A stretch of DNA of 64,000 bases from Lanius collurio (GCA_020086605.1 JACBWW010000012.1:11803925-11867924); one strand, 5' to 3'. Shown: positions 1 to 12,600, counted from the stretch's first letter. The notes: generated by a model from the sequence alone, not told the origin. Made by a program: numbers and translations.

Positions 1-180
1 GTGTTTTGCGTACTTGTATCAAATTCAGTCCCAAAAACTCAAAGCCAATCTTACTGTTTTATGTAAAGACATGGTAAAAAGAGAATTCCAAGTTTTTCAA
101 TGACTTGACAGGGGCTGGAGGTCATATATTCTTTTCTTCATACTTGAAATTAAAAGACCATGAGGTAACTGAAGAAACTG

Positions 181-312
181 TTGGTTTATGGGGTTTGGGG
201 GTTTTTTTTGTTGGTTTGTTTTGTTTTGGTTTGGTTTTTGTTTTGTTTTTGTTGTTTTGTTTTGATTTTTGGGTTTTGTTTGTTTGTTTGTTTGTTTGGT
301 GTTTTTTTCCTT
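181..312 (+). repeat. G/T-only low-complexity tract (TTTG/TTTTG)n
   Basis: The plus strand carries almost only G and T, made of irregular TTTG and TTTTG units with a run of four exact TTTG units near 278-298. Two G-runs (GGGG, GGGGG) sit at its left end. Apparent open frames on both strands across it, one rich in Phe/Val/Leu/Gly and one rich in Lys/Asn/Thr, are products of base composition and not genes. A similar tract occurs at 23496-23630. Confidence 0.85.
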
Positions 313-1487
313 TGTCTCTATGCAGAAAGAGGTAATAACAGTCAGGGATGAAATTTCCTGACATTATAGCAGATTATTTTATACATTTGTTAGTAAAAGA
401 GAGAGAAATTATTACATCAATAACCTGTCCAATCCTAACATTCAGCCAACTGGGAACCTTGTCAATTGTAGAAATAAGATTCCACTGGAAAAATCTTGAC
501 TTAGTATTGCAACTTAGCTGATAAAAGCCTAGGGTTAGGATTGAGCAACAGGATAGCAGGGGTTATTTATCTCCTATGAACATATTTTTTGTTACATGTT
601 ACTGAAAATTGTGAATTTTGTGCCTATATCTGACTTGGGAGCCTGATCTGACAGGAAAAAGGATTTTGTAGCAAGGAAGCTGCCCAAGGACTGGTGAAAG
701 GATAAAATACAGAGGGACTTCATAATAATATAAATTAGTTGCATACAGATACAACATCCCTGTCACTTTAATGCAATAGGCCTCCATTTCAAGACAAATT
801 CAGGACAATGACGAATGCCTCAGTAGAACCCTCAGTTAATACAATTCACGCTATGAACCTGTCATGTACAAATCAGTGGAGGTGGAGATATCTTCCTGAG
901 AGATAGAACTATATCAGGGTTTCTCCTGAGCTTTCTCACTGAACTTTTGACCTAATTTTCAATACAATTATGATCACATTTGTTTCTTCAATGTGGTGTA
1001 TTTACTGGAAGAATAACATTATGTGTTTGCCACCAAATCACTCCTATCCAAGCATGAGAAGAGGGAATGAGTCAGGAGTCTGGGTTTAAAAATATTCTGG
1101 CAGTTTTCTAAAGTTATATGGATATTGCTTTTCATAGAGAAAGCTGAAAAATATCTGAGGTATTTGGGTTTGGCATGGTGGCCTCAAATTTCAGTTACTC
1201 AGAATGTTTTATTTGCAGAAAAACAGTGGGGAGAAAAGAACTCTCCCCAGATAGGTGCCAATTGACAGGATATAACTCAATCTGTATGTGTATTATCATG
1301 TCTTTTTCTTAAAAAGCAAAAAAAATTCCATGTGCTCAAGACAACAGTTTAGTATGTTAAAATATGTGCAGTTTAGTATGTTAAATTATGTGCTGCAATC
1401 TGGAAGGTAAGTCCTTCTGTGAAACTGTCAGTGTAGCTCATTAAGCCAGCTACAATGACTTAGATCACAGTTGCCTGTCTCAAACAC
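313..1487. other. Unique-looking non-coding DNA, no gene seen
   Basis: AT-rich sequence without a convincing exon, RNA gene or recognised repeat. Its only structured feature is the 24-bp tandem duplication at 1345-1392. The minus-strand frame at 599-787 (62 codons) has no recognisable domain. Confidence 0.6.
1345..1392. repeat. Two-copy 24-bp tandem duplication
   Basis: Two adjacent 24-bp units (1345-1368 and 1369-1392) begin CAGTTTAGTATGTTAAA and differ at one base (A versus T near the end). The single mismatch suggests a fairly recent slippage or tandem duplication. No function is implied. Confidence 0.9.
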
Positions 1488-2144
1488 TGTTAAGGCCACA
1501 GATGGACTTTGCCACAAGATAAGCACAGAACAGAGCAGCAGGATGGCACCAACCCCAAGCCTGGCAGAGCTGAGATCTGGGTAGCACATCCTGGGTAACG
1601 CATCCAGACAAAAATTCCCACTATGGAAAACTGTGTAAAGAAGATCATAAGCACATCACCCATCAAACAAGGATCACCCAAAGTTGTGGGACAGATGGCA
1701 CCTGTGACCACCACGAGCCACTTAAGCCCCCACAGAATATTCCTCTGTGGACACCTGGAACTTGGACTGTAAGTTAAACCACCATAGCGGGAACTTGAGA
1801 TAACACTCAGACAATAGTACCACCTTTATTTTATCTCAGACCTAGGATGAGTTAGCAAAGCTGGGGGAGAAGAATGTCTCACTGCTGGTGGCAGAATTCA
1901 TGTGCCACAAGGAAAGCCAGCTCAGCAGCTGTCCTGAAATCCGCTCAGACCAAGTAAAAGGTAACTCTGTCAGGGGGAGATTACAACCACCAACTCACAG
2001 AGCATCGACCCAAGAAATCCACTGACTCAGGAGAGAAAGACTGAATAGGGGACTAATTAGCATTAGAGGCGAGGCAATCATTTAACCAACAGCATAACAG
2101 AACTATGTAGCCAGTAAGAATGAATTCCTTTGTTTGCTCAAATG

Positions 2145-2150
2145 TATAAA
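2145..2150 (+). promoter_or_regulatory. TATA box of type A LTR
   Basis: TATAAA in the context AATGTATAAATAACG within the U3/R part of the type A LTR. The spacing to the AATAAA signal at 2341 fits an LTR promoter. Present activity is unknown. Confidence 0.5.
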
Positions 2151-2340
2151 TAACGAAAAGTTTTGAATGACCTCGGGACACCCCTCCACCAAGAAGCCCA
2201 GGGTGAAGAAGGACCCACAGGGTGCTGCTGGATCCACGGGTGGTGACTCTCTACTGCTTGATCATGCTCTCTCTCTCCTCCCCCACCCCCTGACCCTCTT
2301 TTCTATTCCTTTCTATCTCTCTACCTAACATTCATTGCTA

Positions 2341-2346
2341 AATAAA
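2341..2346 (+). terminator. Polyadenylation signal of type A LTR
   Basis: AATAAA in the context GCTAAATAAAATCC, followed by U5-like sequence to 2416. It lies downstream of a C/T-rich stretch (2260-2330), as in the R region of related avian LTRs. Confidence 0.55.
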
Positions 2347-3411
2347 ATCCATTCTATTGACTTTGGTATATGCACTTTAATTTGAGCAGAGGCATCTCAG
2401 TAACTGGATCATGACACCAGCTCACCATGGCAGCAGTCTTCCCAGCTTCTGCAATATTATTCTGGTGCAACACTCATTGCACACTGCCTGTGTTTCGTGT
2501 GAATGATGCCTCAGTGGCAAAGCATCCCCAAGCTGCACCATCTTTGAGAGATTCCAGTGGTGGCACTGCGGAAGATGAGGGCCACTAAAAGCAGCATCAT
2601 GAATTGTAGGCAGATGAGCCTTGATGTGAGGATCTTTTATTCCCTTTTCTATTCAAGAGCACATCAATAGAATGCACCACAGGTAAGATGCTCATTTTCA
2701 AGATGTCACTAGAGAGATATTTCAGAGGATAAACAGAGAAATAATTTTTCAGGGAAAAATGCAGGAGCAAATAAAAACAGTTAAAGGATGAAAAATGCCC
2801 AATATTTCCCTAGTAAAAGCAGTTATCCCGCAAACTGCATGGATACACTTGAAGTAGGAAAATAAAACACTTGTGAGACTGTCATAAAATCTTTTTGTCT
2901 GTAAGACTTCACCTATAAAATAATTATTTCAAATCTGAAAGGTAGTGATTTCTTTTTCCCTAAAACTTTTTTTTGGGAATGAGAGCTAAATTTATTTTTA
3001 CCTTGCAACTGAAATTTAAATTATTAACTGAAGATTCAGGGAAAGTCAAATACTTCATCCAGCATGAAATAATCTCCAAACAACCTTTTGTCTCTGAAGT
3101 TTTCTAGATCTACAGTAATAAATTGTATGGCTTCAGTCTCCTAAATCTATTGACTTTGGATGAAGAAGAGAAGTCTTTCTATGAGTTTTAAAATTATGGA
3201 CTGTTCATATGGACTGAAGAGGGTTTGCAGACCTCTTCAACTTTTGGAATCACACTGAAGGAGAATTTGAGCTGTAGAATTTATGAATGTTCTTATATTA
3301 AAAATTATTCAAATTACTTAAAATATATTCAGAAGTTTGGAAAAAAATCATTGAATTATATGGGCTATTTCTAGAGAGAATTCTACCATTTACAATAAAA
3401 CTGGTGTCTGA

Positions 3412-3452
3412 AGTGAATATTTCAAAAGAAGGCAGTGAGTATTTCAAAAGAA
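3412..3452. repeat. Two-copy 19-bp direct repeat, period 22
   Basis: The units at 3412-3430 and 3434-3452 read AGTGAATATTTCAAAAGAA and AGTGAGTATTTCAAAAGAA, with one mismatch and a 3-bp spacer (GGC). Confidence 0.9.
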
Positions 3453-6181
3453 AAATACATAGAATTCATATAAAAGAATTCAAATAAATGAGGAGTCTAA
3501 ATTAATGTTTAGAAAGCTGCATTTTTTTCTCTGCCTCGCTATAAATTAGAGCTCAATTCCACTGAAGGACTAGATGTGCTTTCAAAAGGGGTCAGATTGG
3601 AGCCCAAGGCATTAATGGAAAAAGAATTGTAGTATCAGGCTTCAAAGGCCAGTAACTGCCTAGAAGTCTTTTCAGGCATGCAAATTAGTGCATGTGTGTT
3701 CTGGTTCTTTTGCAATGCATTTAATTTAGCATAGTAAATGTTAAAGTGTGTAAAGTATCTAAGCATAATATGATTCAGTTAAATGAAATACAGTTTAGTC
3801 ACTCAAGTAAATGCTACCACTTACCTCCCGTGGGAGGAACTTTCTGACATGATATGATCACTAAACCACACTGGAAACAGAGACCTGAAATTGGTAAATA
3901 AATTACTAAAAATTATTAACCACTCCAGATTTCAAATTTAAATATTGTTCCTCCAGCAACTGTAGCTAGAAGCCGTGAATTAAAAGTGTTTGAAGCTTAA
4001 ATCCTCTCCTGATGCTTAGAACTGATTCTGTCACATCAGTCTGGATGACTGTAAGAAATGCGAAACTTGTTCTGTGGCTGCCTGTGCTGTTAAATCTTTT
4101 GTGAAAATCCTGGATATTTCACTTTAAACCCTTCATGAACTTTCTCAATTTAAATCTAAAAAAATACCATTTTTTGAGATGTCTATTTTGGGTGTGTTTG
4201 GAGAACACATTATATAGAGGTTTAAGTACATACATTTCTGAAGTTCATGTTATTTTGAGGCATCAGAAGCTAAAGAGGACTAAGAATGGCTGGTCATTTT
4301 TGAAAATGTTGGCCTAATACTATAAGTCAGAAATTTATTTGCCATAGGAGATGCAGTTATACTATATCCTGGAGAAGAATTATGTTACTGACGCACTATG
4401 GATGATACAAACAACCCTCCTTTTAGTTTTCCGAAGTGTTTTAGAGTGGAGTGTTTGAAATGGAGTTTTATTTGCTCAGAATAGCTTCGAGTTGCCCACC
4501 TGTTGTCTAAAACTTAGATCTAGTACTATAATAAAATTTTTTTGGTTTATGTCACTCATGATTTGTTCTTGGCAATAAAAAGAAATTGCTTGGTTTTTCC
4601 CAGGGAAGTGTCTTGTTACTTAGCTTAGTTTTGTGTGGCATCCCAACTTTGTGACTGCTACACATATATTCCTTCTATTCTGCTGTTCTTCACAACATTT
4701 ATATCAGCTGTTGAACAGTTAATACATTTAATATTATCTTCCTTCAAAATATAGTGATTTTTATAATTTTATGCCTTTTAAGAATCATTTATTCAATTCC
4801 ATTTGTGCCTGGTTAAATTTAACACATCATTTCTGAAACACCAGGAAAACGATAACTGAAAAGATAAAATAACTTTGCTTCAGAGCTCCCTCCTTGGTAG
4901 GTTGTTTAGCACTATACTTAATGTATATTTTGTAGTGTCTCCTTGTGAAAGCAGCAGCACCTTGGCTTGTGCACTAATGGCACAGTGATACCTGGCTTAT
5001 TTCACTGTTCCTCTATAGAAGTATTTACATTGTGCTGTGATTTGATGTGGTCTTCCAATGCATAACTATGAGGCAGAGAATTCTAACTCAGCCATTAAAC
5101 GTTCCTGAAATCTCCTTTAAGTGCTGGAATGTCTTAGCCTAATTTTTCTGGGGAAGGACAGACAAGGGCAATGCACCTACGAGCTTGCCAATTTCCCTTT
5201 ATGTTTGCACTCCCTTGTCCCAAGGATATAGACAGCTGTAAATTTAATTTTTAACAACTGAGTATAGTATTTGGAGATGTATCCTTAAAAAGACCCACTC
5301 ATGAATTTTGCAACAGCAAATTAAAATTTGCATTTTTATAGTTCTTTTATACAGGGATATTTTGCTAAACCTGGCCAAAACTTTATGTAGAAACAGTTTC
5401 ACACGCTGATTGTGTGATGACTTTATAAGCAGAATCACACCTTTTCTATCCCAGATAGCAAATCAGTATGTGGTTATTCATTTACAAATACACGGATTAC
5501 AGTGAAAGTAAATAGGTGATGTTTCAATCTTGGTGGCCTTGGAGATTGTGGAAGTATGTGGCAGGTAGTTCCAGAGAGCCTTTCCGGCTTTTTAATTTTA
5601 CTGAAGGCATCTGTGCTTTTAACATGGTACATCTCTGGTGTAGGAGGAAGTTATGATCTTACTGATGTTGGTGAGAGATTATCCAATGACATCAGTGGGT
5701 CAGGATTCTCAAGATGTGTGAAAGACATTAATTGCATTCTTTGCAGCAATTCTGCACAGCTGGAAAAAGTATTTCATGGAAATAAAACCAGAAGCCATAT
5801 ACTGGATATAGGAATAAAAGTAATTGTGTTTTCTTGTAGATTTGACTTCTGCACTGCATTAATGATCAGTGTATAATCAATTGGTAGCCAGCTGGCATCA
5901 TCAGAGAAGTAGGTATCTGGTGCCATGGCCCATGCACAGCATGGCAGCAGGAGCAGCAGGATGGAGATGCTGTGAAGTTGTGGAACACAAGGCCGGCATG
6001 GCAGGCTGGCTGCTGGGGGTCCCAGATGAGAGCTGCCTGATTTGTTAAGGATTTGCTTTCAGTTTCCTCATAGATCCCACTGCCTTTTCAATATTCCTTG
6101 GGCACAACACAATTAATTGTCTGTTTTCACTTGTGTAACAGTTAAAAAAAGCCTATAATCTCTTACTTGAATCTGGCGGTA

Positions 6182-6240
6182 AGAGGAAATATTTGTGATA
6201 ATTTCTATCATATTAAGAAGAAACCTTTGTGATAATTTCT
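6182..6240. repeat. Two-copy 25-bp direct repeat, period 34
   Basis: The unit at 6182-6206 and the unit at 6216-6240 share TTTGTGATAATTTCT exactly and an AGARGAAA start, with about three differences over 25 bp. The spacer is 9 bp. A minor local duplication. Confidence 0.85.
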
Positions 6241-6764
6241 GGCCCCTTGCATAACTCAGGTCTCTTTGTCTTGTACTGTTTTGAGTGCAATGCCATGCCT
6301 TGTAGGAAATACATCTAGACTAAGAAATTTATCATTAAGGAGAAGTCACCACAATCCTTGCCAATGACCCACAGCACCTATAAAAGATGACTTATTACTA
6401 GTGTGACCTTGCATGCCTCTATCCATTCAATCACTGTGTAATTTTCTTGGCTAACCTTGAGTACCTTGTGTTCATCTGGCCCACACACTGGTGTGAGAGC
6501 AACTTGCAGTTATCTAAAGGTTTTGAAATCACTCACTTTCTTCAGGCAAAGTGGACACTGGATCAAATTTGGGGTTGGTTGTGTAGGAGCACAAGCTGGG
6601 GCAAGATACCTTGTCCCACAGAATGGCTTCTGATGCAATGGAACTATCATTTAATTTTCAAGTGCATAATTATGATAAAAGTTAACATATAAAAAAAGGT
6701 GCTGAAAAATTCTTATATATTCTCACAAAGCTGAACTGCTTAAATAAAATAAGTAATTAAAGGG

Positions 6765-7366
6765 TGTTGCAGTTTAACCCCAGCTGGTAACTAAGCACAG
6801 TGCCATTGCTTATTCAATGCCCCATCCCCTTGGTGGGATGCAGAGGAAAATTGGAAAAAAGTAAAAACCCTCAGGTTGATATAAGAACAGTTAAATGATT
6901 GAAAGAAAATAAAATACACTTAACTCTATAAATGCTAATAATAGTATTACTGTTTTTAATGGAAAAGAGAAAGAGAGAGCAGGGAATAAAATCCAAGATA
7001 ATTAAGTGGTGCTCATTACAGTTGCTCACCACCTACTGAATGATGCCCAGCAGTCTCCAAGCAGTATTCAGCAGCTCCTGCCCATCTCACCCCAGTCTAT
7101 ACTCTGGGTGTAGCATTCTATGGTATGGAATTCTATGGTATGGTTGCCCAGTTGGATCAGCTCTCCTGGCTATGCTCCCTGCCAGTTTCTCATGCACCTC
7201 CTCATTGGCAGAGCATGGGAGAAGTCCTGAAAAGCCCTTTAATTTGGGTAAACACTACTTAGCAAGTCAGTGTTTTATCAACATTATTCTCGTACTGAAT
7301 CCAGATCACAACAGTGCACCAGCTACTAAGAAGAAAATTATGTCTATCCCAGCCAAAATGAGGACA
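6765..7366 (-). mobile_element. Solo LTR of type B endogenous retrovirus (minus strand)
   Basis: Read on the minus strand, this block begins TGTCCTCATTTTGGCTGGGA and ends GGTTAAACTGCAACA, the same family as the plus-strand copy at 36762-37335. Shared landmarks in the same order are the CAGTTGGATC...TGGTATGG part, a degraded TATA region near 7098-7110 and the AAGCACCACTTAATTA...GGTTAA end. The flanks AAGGG (6760-6764) and AAGTG (7367-7371) match at four of five bases, consistent with a worn 5-bp target-site duplication as made by ERVL-like elements. A 15-bp unit is duplicated inside it (7115-7144). No internal coding region is present. The plus frame at 7040-7378 crosses the element and is a shadow. 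Confidence 0.8.
7115..7144. repeat. 15-bp tandem duplication inside type B LTR
   Basis: ATTCTATGGTATGGA (7115-7129) is followed directly by ATTCTATGGTATGGT (7130-7144), one mismatch. It falls in the stretch that corresponds to the CRE-like and TATA-proximal part of the other LTR copy, so it alters the promoter region of this copy. Confidence 0.9.
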
Positions 7367-9422
7367 AAGTGCTTCTGAAAGGTAAATATGGTTAAAGCTT
7401 TATTGTACACAGCTTTCATTCACATCATTGAACTTGATTGCTCAGATGGGTTAATGTGTATGTGTGGTCTGTATTTGCAGTGATATAAAATCACTATATT
7501 TGGAGAGAGGGAAGGGCATAAGAGCAGTATACTGAGGTAAGACAGGCAGGACCGGTGTCTGGGAGCAAGACAGACAGCTTTCTTCATACATCCCCTGTTG
7601 TGGTTCTAGTGTGCATGTGTTACAGTGCACAGACAGTAGCACTGGGAAAAGTGATTTTCTGAGCCCAGAGCAGTGCTGAGTCTTCCTGTGGAAATATTGC
7701 CCATCTTTGTAAATAAGCATAATAGGAAGACAATGTAAAAAGCCATTTTTCCTGTTTCATCTGTGAAATGGGTCATCAGAGAAGGAAAATATGTCTGTAA
7801 TATGATTCTTCAGAATTTTGTGAGATGTAATGTAGGATCTGCGTCCCACTTTCACAAATTTTTTAATGCTTACATGTCAAGATTAGCTGTAAATGAACAA
7901 CATAACAGAGTAAACATGATCACTCTAGACACACCACTCCTGCTTCCCAAGAGATACAATTTATGCAGCCTCAGCACTGTATTATCAGGTGGCCAGAAGC
8001 CAGAGAAAGCAGCTTTAAGTCCATATGAATAAAGGCACGCAAAAGAAAAGTAACATGGGATGGGCAGGAAGAAGCCCTCTGCAAACCTCTGAAAGTCCTG
8101 TTTCCTCAGTGCCAAATGGCAGGGAAACTGAAATGGAAAATAGAGAAGGAGAATTTGGAAGTTAAAAGGAGGAACTGCCCAGCCCACTTGCTTCAGGCAC
8201 TATTGAACTGAACTCGGAAGCCAGATGAGGTGCTGGACCACATAAGGAAATTCCACTTTCTCAAAAATATTTGTAATACATTTGTTATCCTGTCTTCTGA
8301 GTGTGTATTTCATCATAACAAATCTAGGTATTGTTTCATCCTTAAATATTCTATTCCTAGTTGTAAAGCCCGGTCTCGAAAAGCTGATGCAAAACCCCCT
8401 TCCCTCTCTATGGGAGCAGAGATCCATACCAAGTTAGAATAGGTAGGCAGTGACCAGTACTATAATCCATTTTCTCTGAGGAGTGAGCTGATGGTTTTCT
8501 GCTTAACGGTGCAAGCTGGCCTGAGAGCTGCTTATACAAATGTTGGGGTGGGAAATTTACCCTTTGGAAGCCAAAGTTAATAGGCATGCTGGTGGTATTA
8601 GGAAGTTTGTAACAGCATTGCCAGGAATATCTGATGTTTCCAAGAGCTGGTACAGCTATAGCAATTTGCTTTTGAGGCACTCTGCCCAAAAATTCTTTTG
8701 ATCTTTTAACAAGTCTATCAGCCTCACTTAGTTTTCCTATAAACACATTGTTCTATTGCCAGGTTACAAAGGGGATTTTTCTACCCTCAGCCCTTGTAGC
8801 ACAGTATGGTTATTAGCCTGAAAATAAGCTGAGCCCTTGGGAAGGTAATCAGAAGGATTGAAATTAGTCAACATGCAAAAATGAATTAATTTTTTATGAA
8901 ATTACATATAAATTAAGAGTAGTCTCAGATATTTTTCCAAAGCTTTGGTACACTGTGAGCCTGTTACAGCCTGTGGTTAGACAGAGACCCCAGTTAGTAT
9001 CCCAAAAGGGCTGTTAATTGGAGCATTCATTTACAGGAGGAAATCCATGCATTCTTTGTGATGTGTGTGTCTCTGTGTGTGGATGGGAAAATGCTGCTTG
9101 CACATTGCTCTTGTTGGCAAGATTTTAAGAGATACTAATATTTCAACTCTGGGCTTTTCCATTTCCAGAAAATAACTAGGGAAATTAACAAGTAGAATAT
9201 CAGAGCTTTTATGTAGGGATAAATGTTCACCAAATGCTGCTAAGTAAATTTCAAAATAGCAAAAAAATTTGTGAGTCTCCACCCTTTCCCCTCTTTCTTC
9301 TCACCTCAAAATAACTTCAGAAGGGTCTACTCAATATTATTATTTCTGATATGGAGCAAAGTTTTCTCAGGCAGTACTCTGTCTTTTTCTTACCTACAAA
9401 AATGAGTAACCTCTATTGTTGC
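7367..9422. other. Unique-looking non-coding DNA, no gene seen
   Basis: Several overlapping short frames on both strands lie between 7451 and 8746 (up to 112 codons), but none shows a domain, a plausible exon context or sequence I recognise. No known repeat was identified. Confidence 0.55.
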
Positions 9423-9612
9423 CATCCTTGCATGAAAGTTGTGTGAGAGTAACTTTTGTAGTTATTGCATAATGCCTAGATTTGAAAATAATTGATAAGG
9501 AGGCTTTGTTATTCAAAAGTAGATCTTTTAATATAGTTCTTATCGAATTAATAGTATCTTCATTGGTGAATATATTCACTATAAATAGCTTAATCATTTT
9601 TCTGATGCCAGA
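9423..9612. repeat. 190-bp duplicated sequence, copy 1
   Basis: This block aligns without gaps to 14968-15157, with about 15 differences in 190 bp (about 92% identity), in direct orientation 5.5 kb apart. Similarity falls off sharply outside it, with only vague resemblance just upstream. The minus strand is open across the whole block in both copies and in the same frame, encoding a 60-odd residue peptide containing TNEDTINS and KDLLLNNKAS. About 8 codons differ in amino acid, close to what neutral change would give, so coding is not supported. It has no TG...CA ends, poly-A tail or terminal inverted repeats. It could be a local duplication or a member of an unrecognised dispersed repeat. Confidence 0.9.
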
Positions 9613-12600
9613 ATCCATCTGATTTTTTTTTTAATTAAGCTTAGTGAAATGAAAAGTTCTGAACACAGTAACATCAATAAAAAAATCAAAATACTTCTGG
9701 CTCCAGTGAGTTTGCCTTAAGCAGTAAAAAGGCTTGAGTTTCACACCTGAAAGGGAAGGTTTGGGTTGTGACCACAGCAAGTAAGCCCTTAAAATCTACA
9801 ATTTCTGTGGTGAGACACAGATAAGAGTTAAAAGATTTAAACAAAATCTGACTTTTTGAAATAATGAAATTTCATAGCAGCCATTAAGAAAGGCTTTTTG
9901 TCTCAACTGCTCCCTGCACAAATCTGATGAGACAAAGGCTAAAGTTAAGCACAGGATGCTGAACTTTGGAGCAGGAGAAACTCTCTGGCAGGGATGGCCC
10001 AGCTCTGTGGAGTCATTTTTGCTGAGAGCAGCCTTCAGAGATTTGTAGCTCAGCTGCTGAGTAAGCAGGCCAGTAATTAAACTTCAGATCTCTTATTGTT
10101 GTTTATCTCATCAAAATTAAAGACAGACTAATTCTTTTGAACTTTGGTAAAATAGTCTTAACCTTTCAAGCCATGATGGGAGCAGTGATGTCTTCTCGTG
10201 TTAGTAGGAAAGTACATTTTGGCAGTTTTTTGGCAGAATAAATCTTGGCAATTAACTTTAGAGTGATGAAACAATGATTTGTCTGATTCTGAACCATTCT
10301 AATGTCCAGAGACAGACTTACTCGGTGATTATATGGAAAATTGTTCATTACCAGCTGCAATACAGATGGTTTCCCTCATTAGTATTTATGCAGTTCAGGT
10401 AAGCTGATTTTTCATCAAGTTCTGAGTACAGATGTCACCAGATACGATGTATGACACAAGGTAACAGTTTTAAACCATTAACATGTGTTCCCTCTGCAAG
10501 ATGTTGGCATTCCTCGTTAGGTGTAGCTCATGGATGCATTCCAGTTTCTGAAATTCTGGTTACATTTTAAAAATTGAATATTTTTGCATTTGTTTGCACT
10601 CCTTTGTTTTTTTCCTGTTCATGAATATACAAAGTAAGGAGTCTACTGTCAGGAATACTGGTAAAATAGCAAATTTTAAACTAACAGTACAGGATATTGC
10701 AATGGTCCAAGAATGTGACCATGGGAGTTACCTGGGCATGGAAGAACTATTTCTGACAAGAAAACTAAAAAACAGACAAAATTTCTGGTTTGAATTTTTT
10801 TCACAAACCTTCCTTAGGAAGAAAACCTAAAACCTGAATTGTAAAAAAAACCCTCAAACTCCATAAGCCTGTCCTTCAGAAAATCCTTATTTTCAATTAT
10901 TTTCTGCTGCAATGAATCTGACAATATATTTGACTTATCAGTGTGACAAATTTTACACAGTTATAGAAATAATGTGAAAGCAAATGCAGTGCAGCAACAG
11001 TATTACATCTCCAAGGGTGGTTTCCAAGGCTGCTCCTTTGGTGTGTAGTTGAAAAGAGCAATAAAAGTTTCAGTGTTCTTTAGGCAGGGAACACATGAGA
11101 AACAAATTCCTTTGCTTTTCCAGGATCGGGCTGCACCTTTAGGAGCATTTTTGCTCCCAGTGGGTCATATTCTGCCACCTCCTGATGTATGATGCAAATG
11201 CTGAGAGTTTTTGGTTAGGATCTTTTTCCTCCATGCTGTCTTTTTCTCTACAGAGCCCATTTCCATTAGGTGTTTATACCAGACAGGATTAGTTTTGCTG
11301 AATTCTTTGACTCTTTTGTCCCTTTTCACTTTTCATTCTTCATGAAGCTGAATGCTATTGCTTAGCATCTCATTCTTTTTATCATCCTTGTTTCATATCT
11401 GTCCATCAGCATTAAGTACAGTCAGGTTTAAGCTTTTGAATGATCAAAGCCTTTCAACATCTCTCTGTTGCATCTGGTTTCCTTTGTTAACCATTCTTTC
11501 AGTGTTTCTATCATTCATGCAAGATGCAGCTGCTTTTTCAGTCCTTTCCCTGTGCTTCATGTAACTCTTCTGAATTTTCTAGGCCATCTTTCCATTTGTT
11601 TCATGGTTCTCACACCTCAGATTTTGGTATTAACCTTGAGTATGTGATATTGTGAAAAATGCTTTCTGAAGTGAAGACCCCCTTTATCACATCAGAAGGA
11701 AGTCTTCCGATGCCTGTTAAAGCACATCATCTAGTTAATGCTGAGGGTGATTGTGTTCATCATCTGTAGCTATTGACTTTCCAGAGACAACCACAGCAAT
11801 CAGAGCAAAGGAGGTTTGAAAATATAAATCTCAAAACTGTGAGTGTCAAATCCCTCTCCCATTCCAAGGAAGGAGAAATGCTTCTTGCCATTCTGGAAAT
11901 GAGAGCCATTGTTTTAATGGTCTCACCTCTTAAAGCTCTCTTTTCCCCTGCCATCAGGTACTAGCCTACCTTTTTGTACCGGACCATCCTCTCTGTGGGA
12001 ATCTGCTGAGTGTTTACCTGGGCCTAGAAATACTCAGTCGTGGATGGAACCAGTAAGTCTGATCCATAGGATGTTTTGAGTGGGCACCCACAGCAGTGCT
12101 TGAGGACAGGTGTGTCAGGGTGCAAACTGGATACTGCTGCGGTCTTCATGGAAGCTCTAAGGCAATTCTGAGAAGAAACTTGGAAAACCCATAGTACTGT
12201 CACTTTCTTTGCAGTGTTACATCCCCCTGGTGAGTGCTACTGAGCAGCATGAAGAGGGAGAGGCCTATTTTGCCCTTGAATACCTACTTCAGGACTGGAT
12301 AATTTACATGATTTAGCCTCTAAAGGTGCAATATGTGATTTGGTTTTGTTATTTGCTTTTAATGCATAACTGTCCTGATATGCTTTATTTCATGGTGCTG
12401 CCTACCCAAGTATGTATGAACAGGATTTAACTTCCAAACAGCCCTGCTCCAAGCCTCAATATGTCTCTTGGCTGAGAGTGGTGCAGTAAAATCCAGTGTT
12501 CATACCAACCTTTCTATGTTGAAACACTAAAGTTTTACATTTGTCTAATATATTTTCACTTGGACCTTAGAACTCTCATAAAGTCTTTGCTCACATTGCC

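Larger units (their letters stand above)
1488..2416 (+). mobile_element. Probable solo LTR of an endogenous retrovirus (type A)
   Basis: This block reads like a complete avian endogenous-retrovirus LTR. It starts TGTTAAGGCCAC and ends GGATCATGACA, giving TG...CA ends. A TATA box lies at 2145-2150 and an AATAAA signal at 2341-2346, about 190 bp downstream, as expected for U3-R-U5. The segment ACCTCGGGACACCCCTCCACC and the U5 part around ATTGACTTTGG match a pattern I remember from passerine ERV LTRs. No primer-binding site or gag/pol frame follows, so it is probably a solo LTR left by recombination. The 5' end is uncertain: the 6-bp CCAGCT occurs at 1446-1451 and right after the 3' end at 2417-2422, so the element may begin near 1452. 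The antisense frame at 1490-1714 is a shadow. Confidence 0.65.
2417..6764. other. Unique-looking non-coding DNA, no gene seen
   Basis: About 4.3 kb between two LTRs without a recognisable exon or RNA gene. It contains two small local duplications (3412-3452 and 6182-6240). The plus frame at 5556-5876 (106 codons) and the one at 6447-6692 lack domains, and their codon content looks like translated non-coding DNA. Confidence 0.55.

Noticed and set aside
105..364. Open frames on both strands (76 and 80 codons)
   Set aside because: Both are direct translations of the G/T simple tract and have homopolymer-like composition.
3140..3165. TCTATTGACTTTGGAT resembling the U5 of the type A LTR
   Set aside because: Only about 15 bp match and nothing around it aligns to the LTR at 1488-2416.
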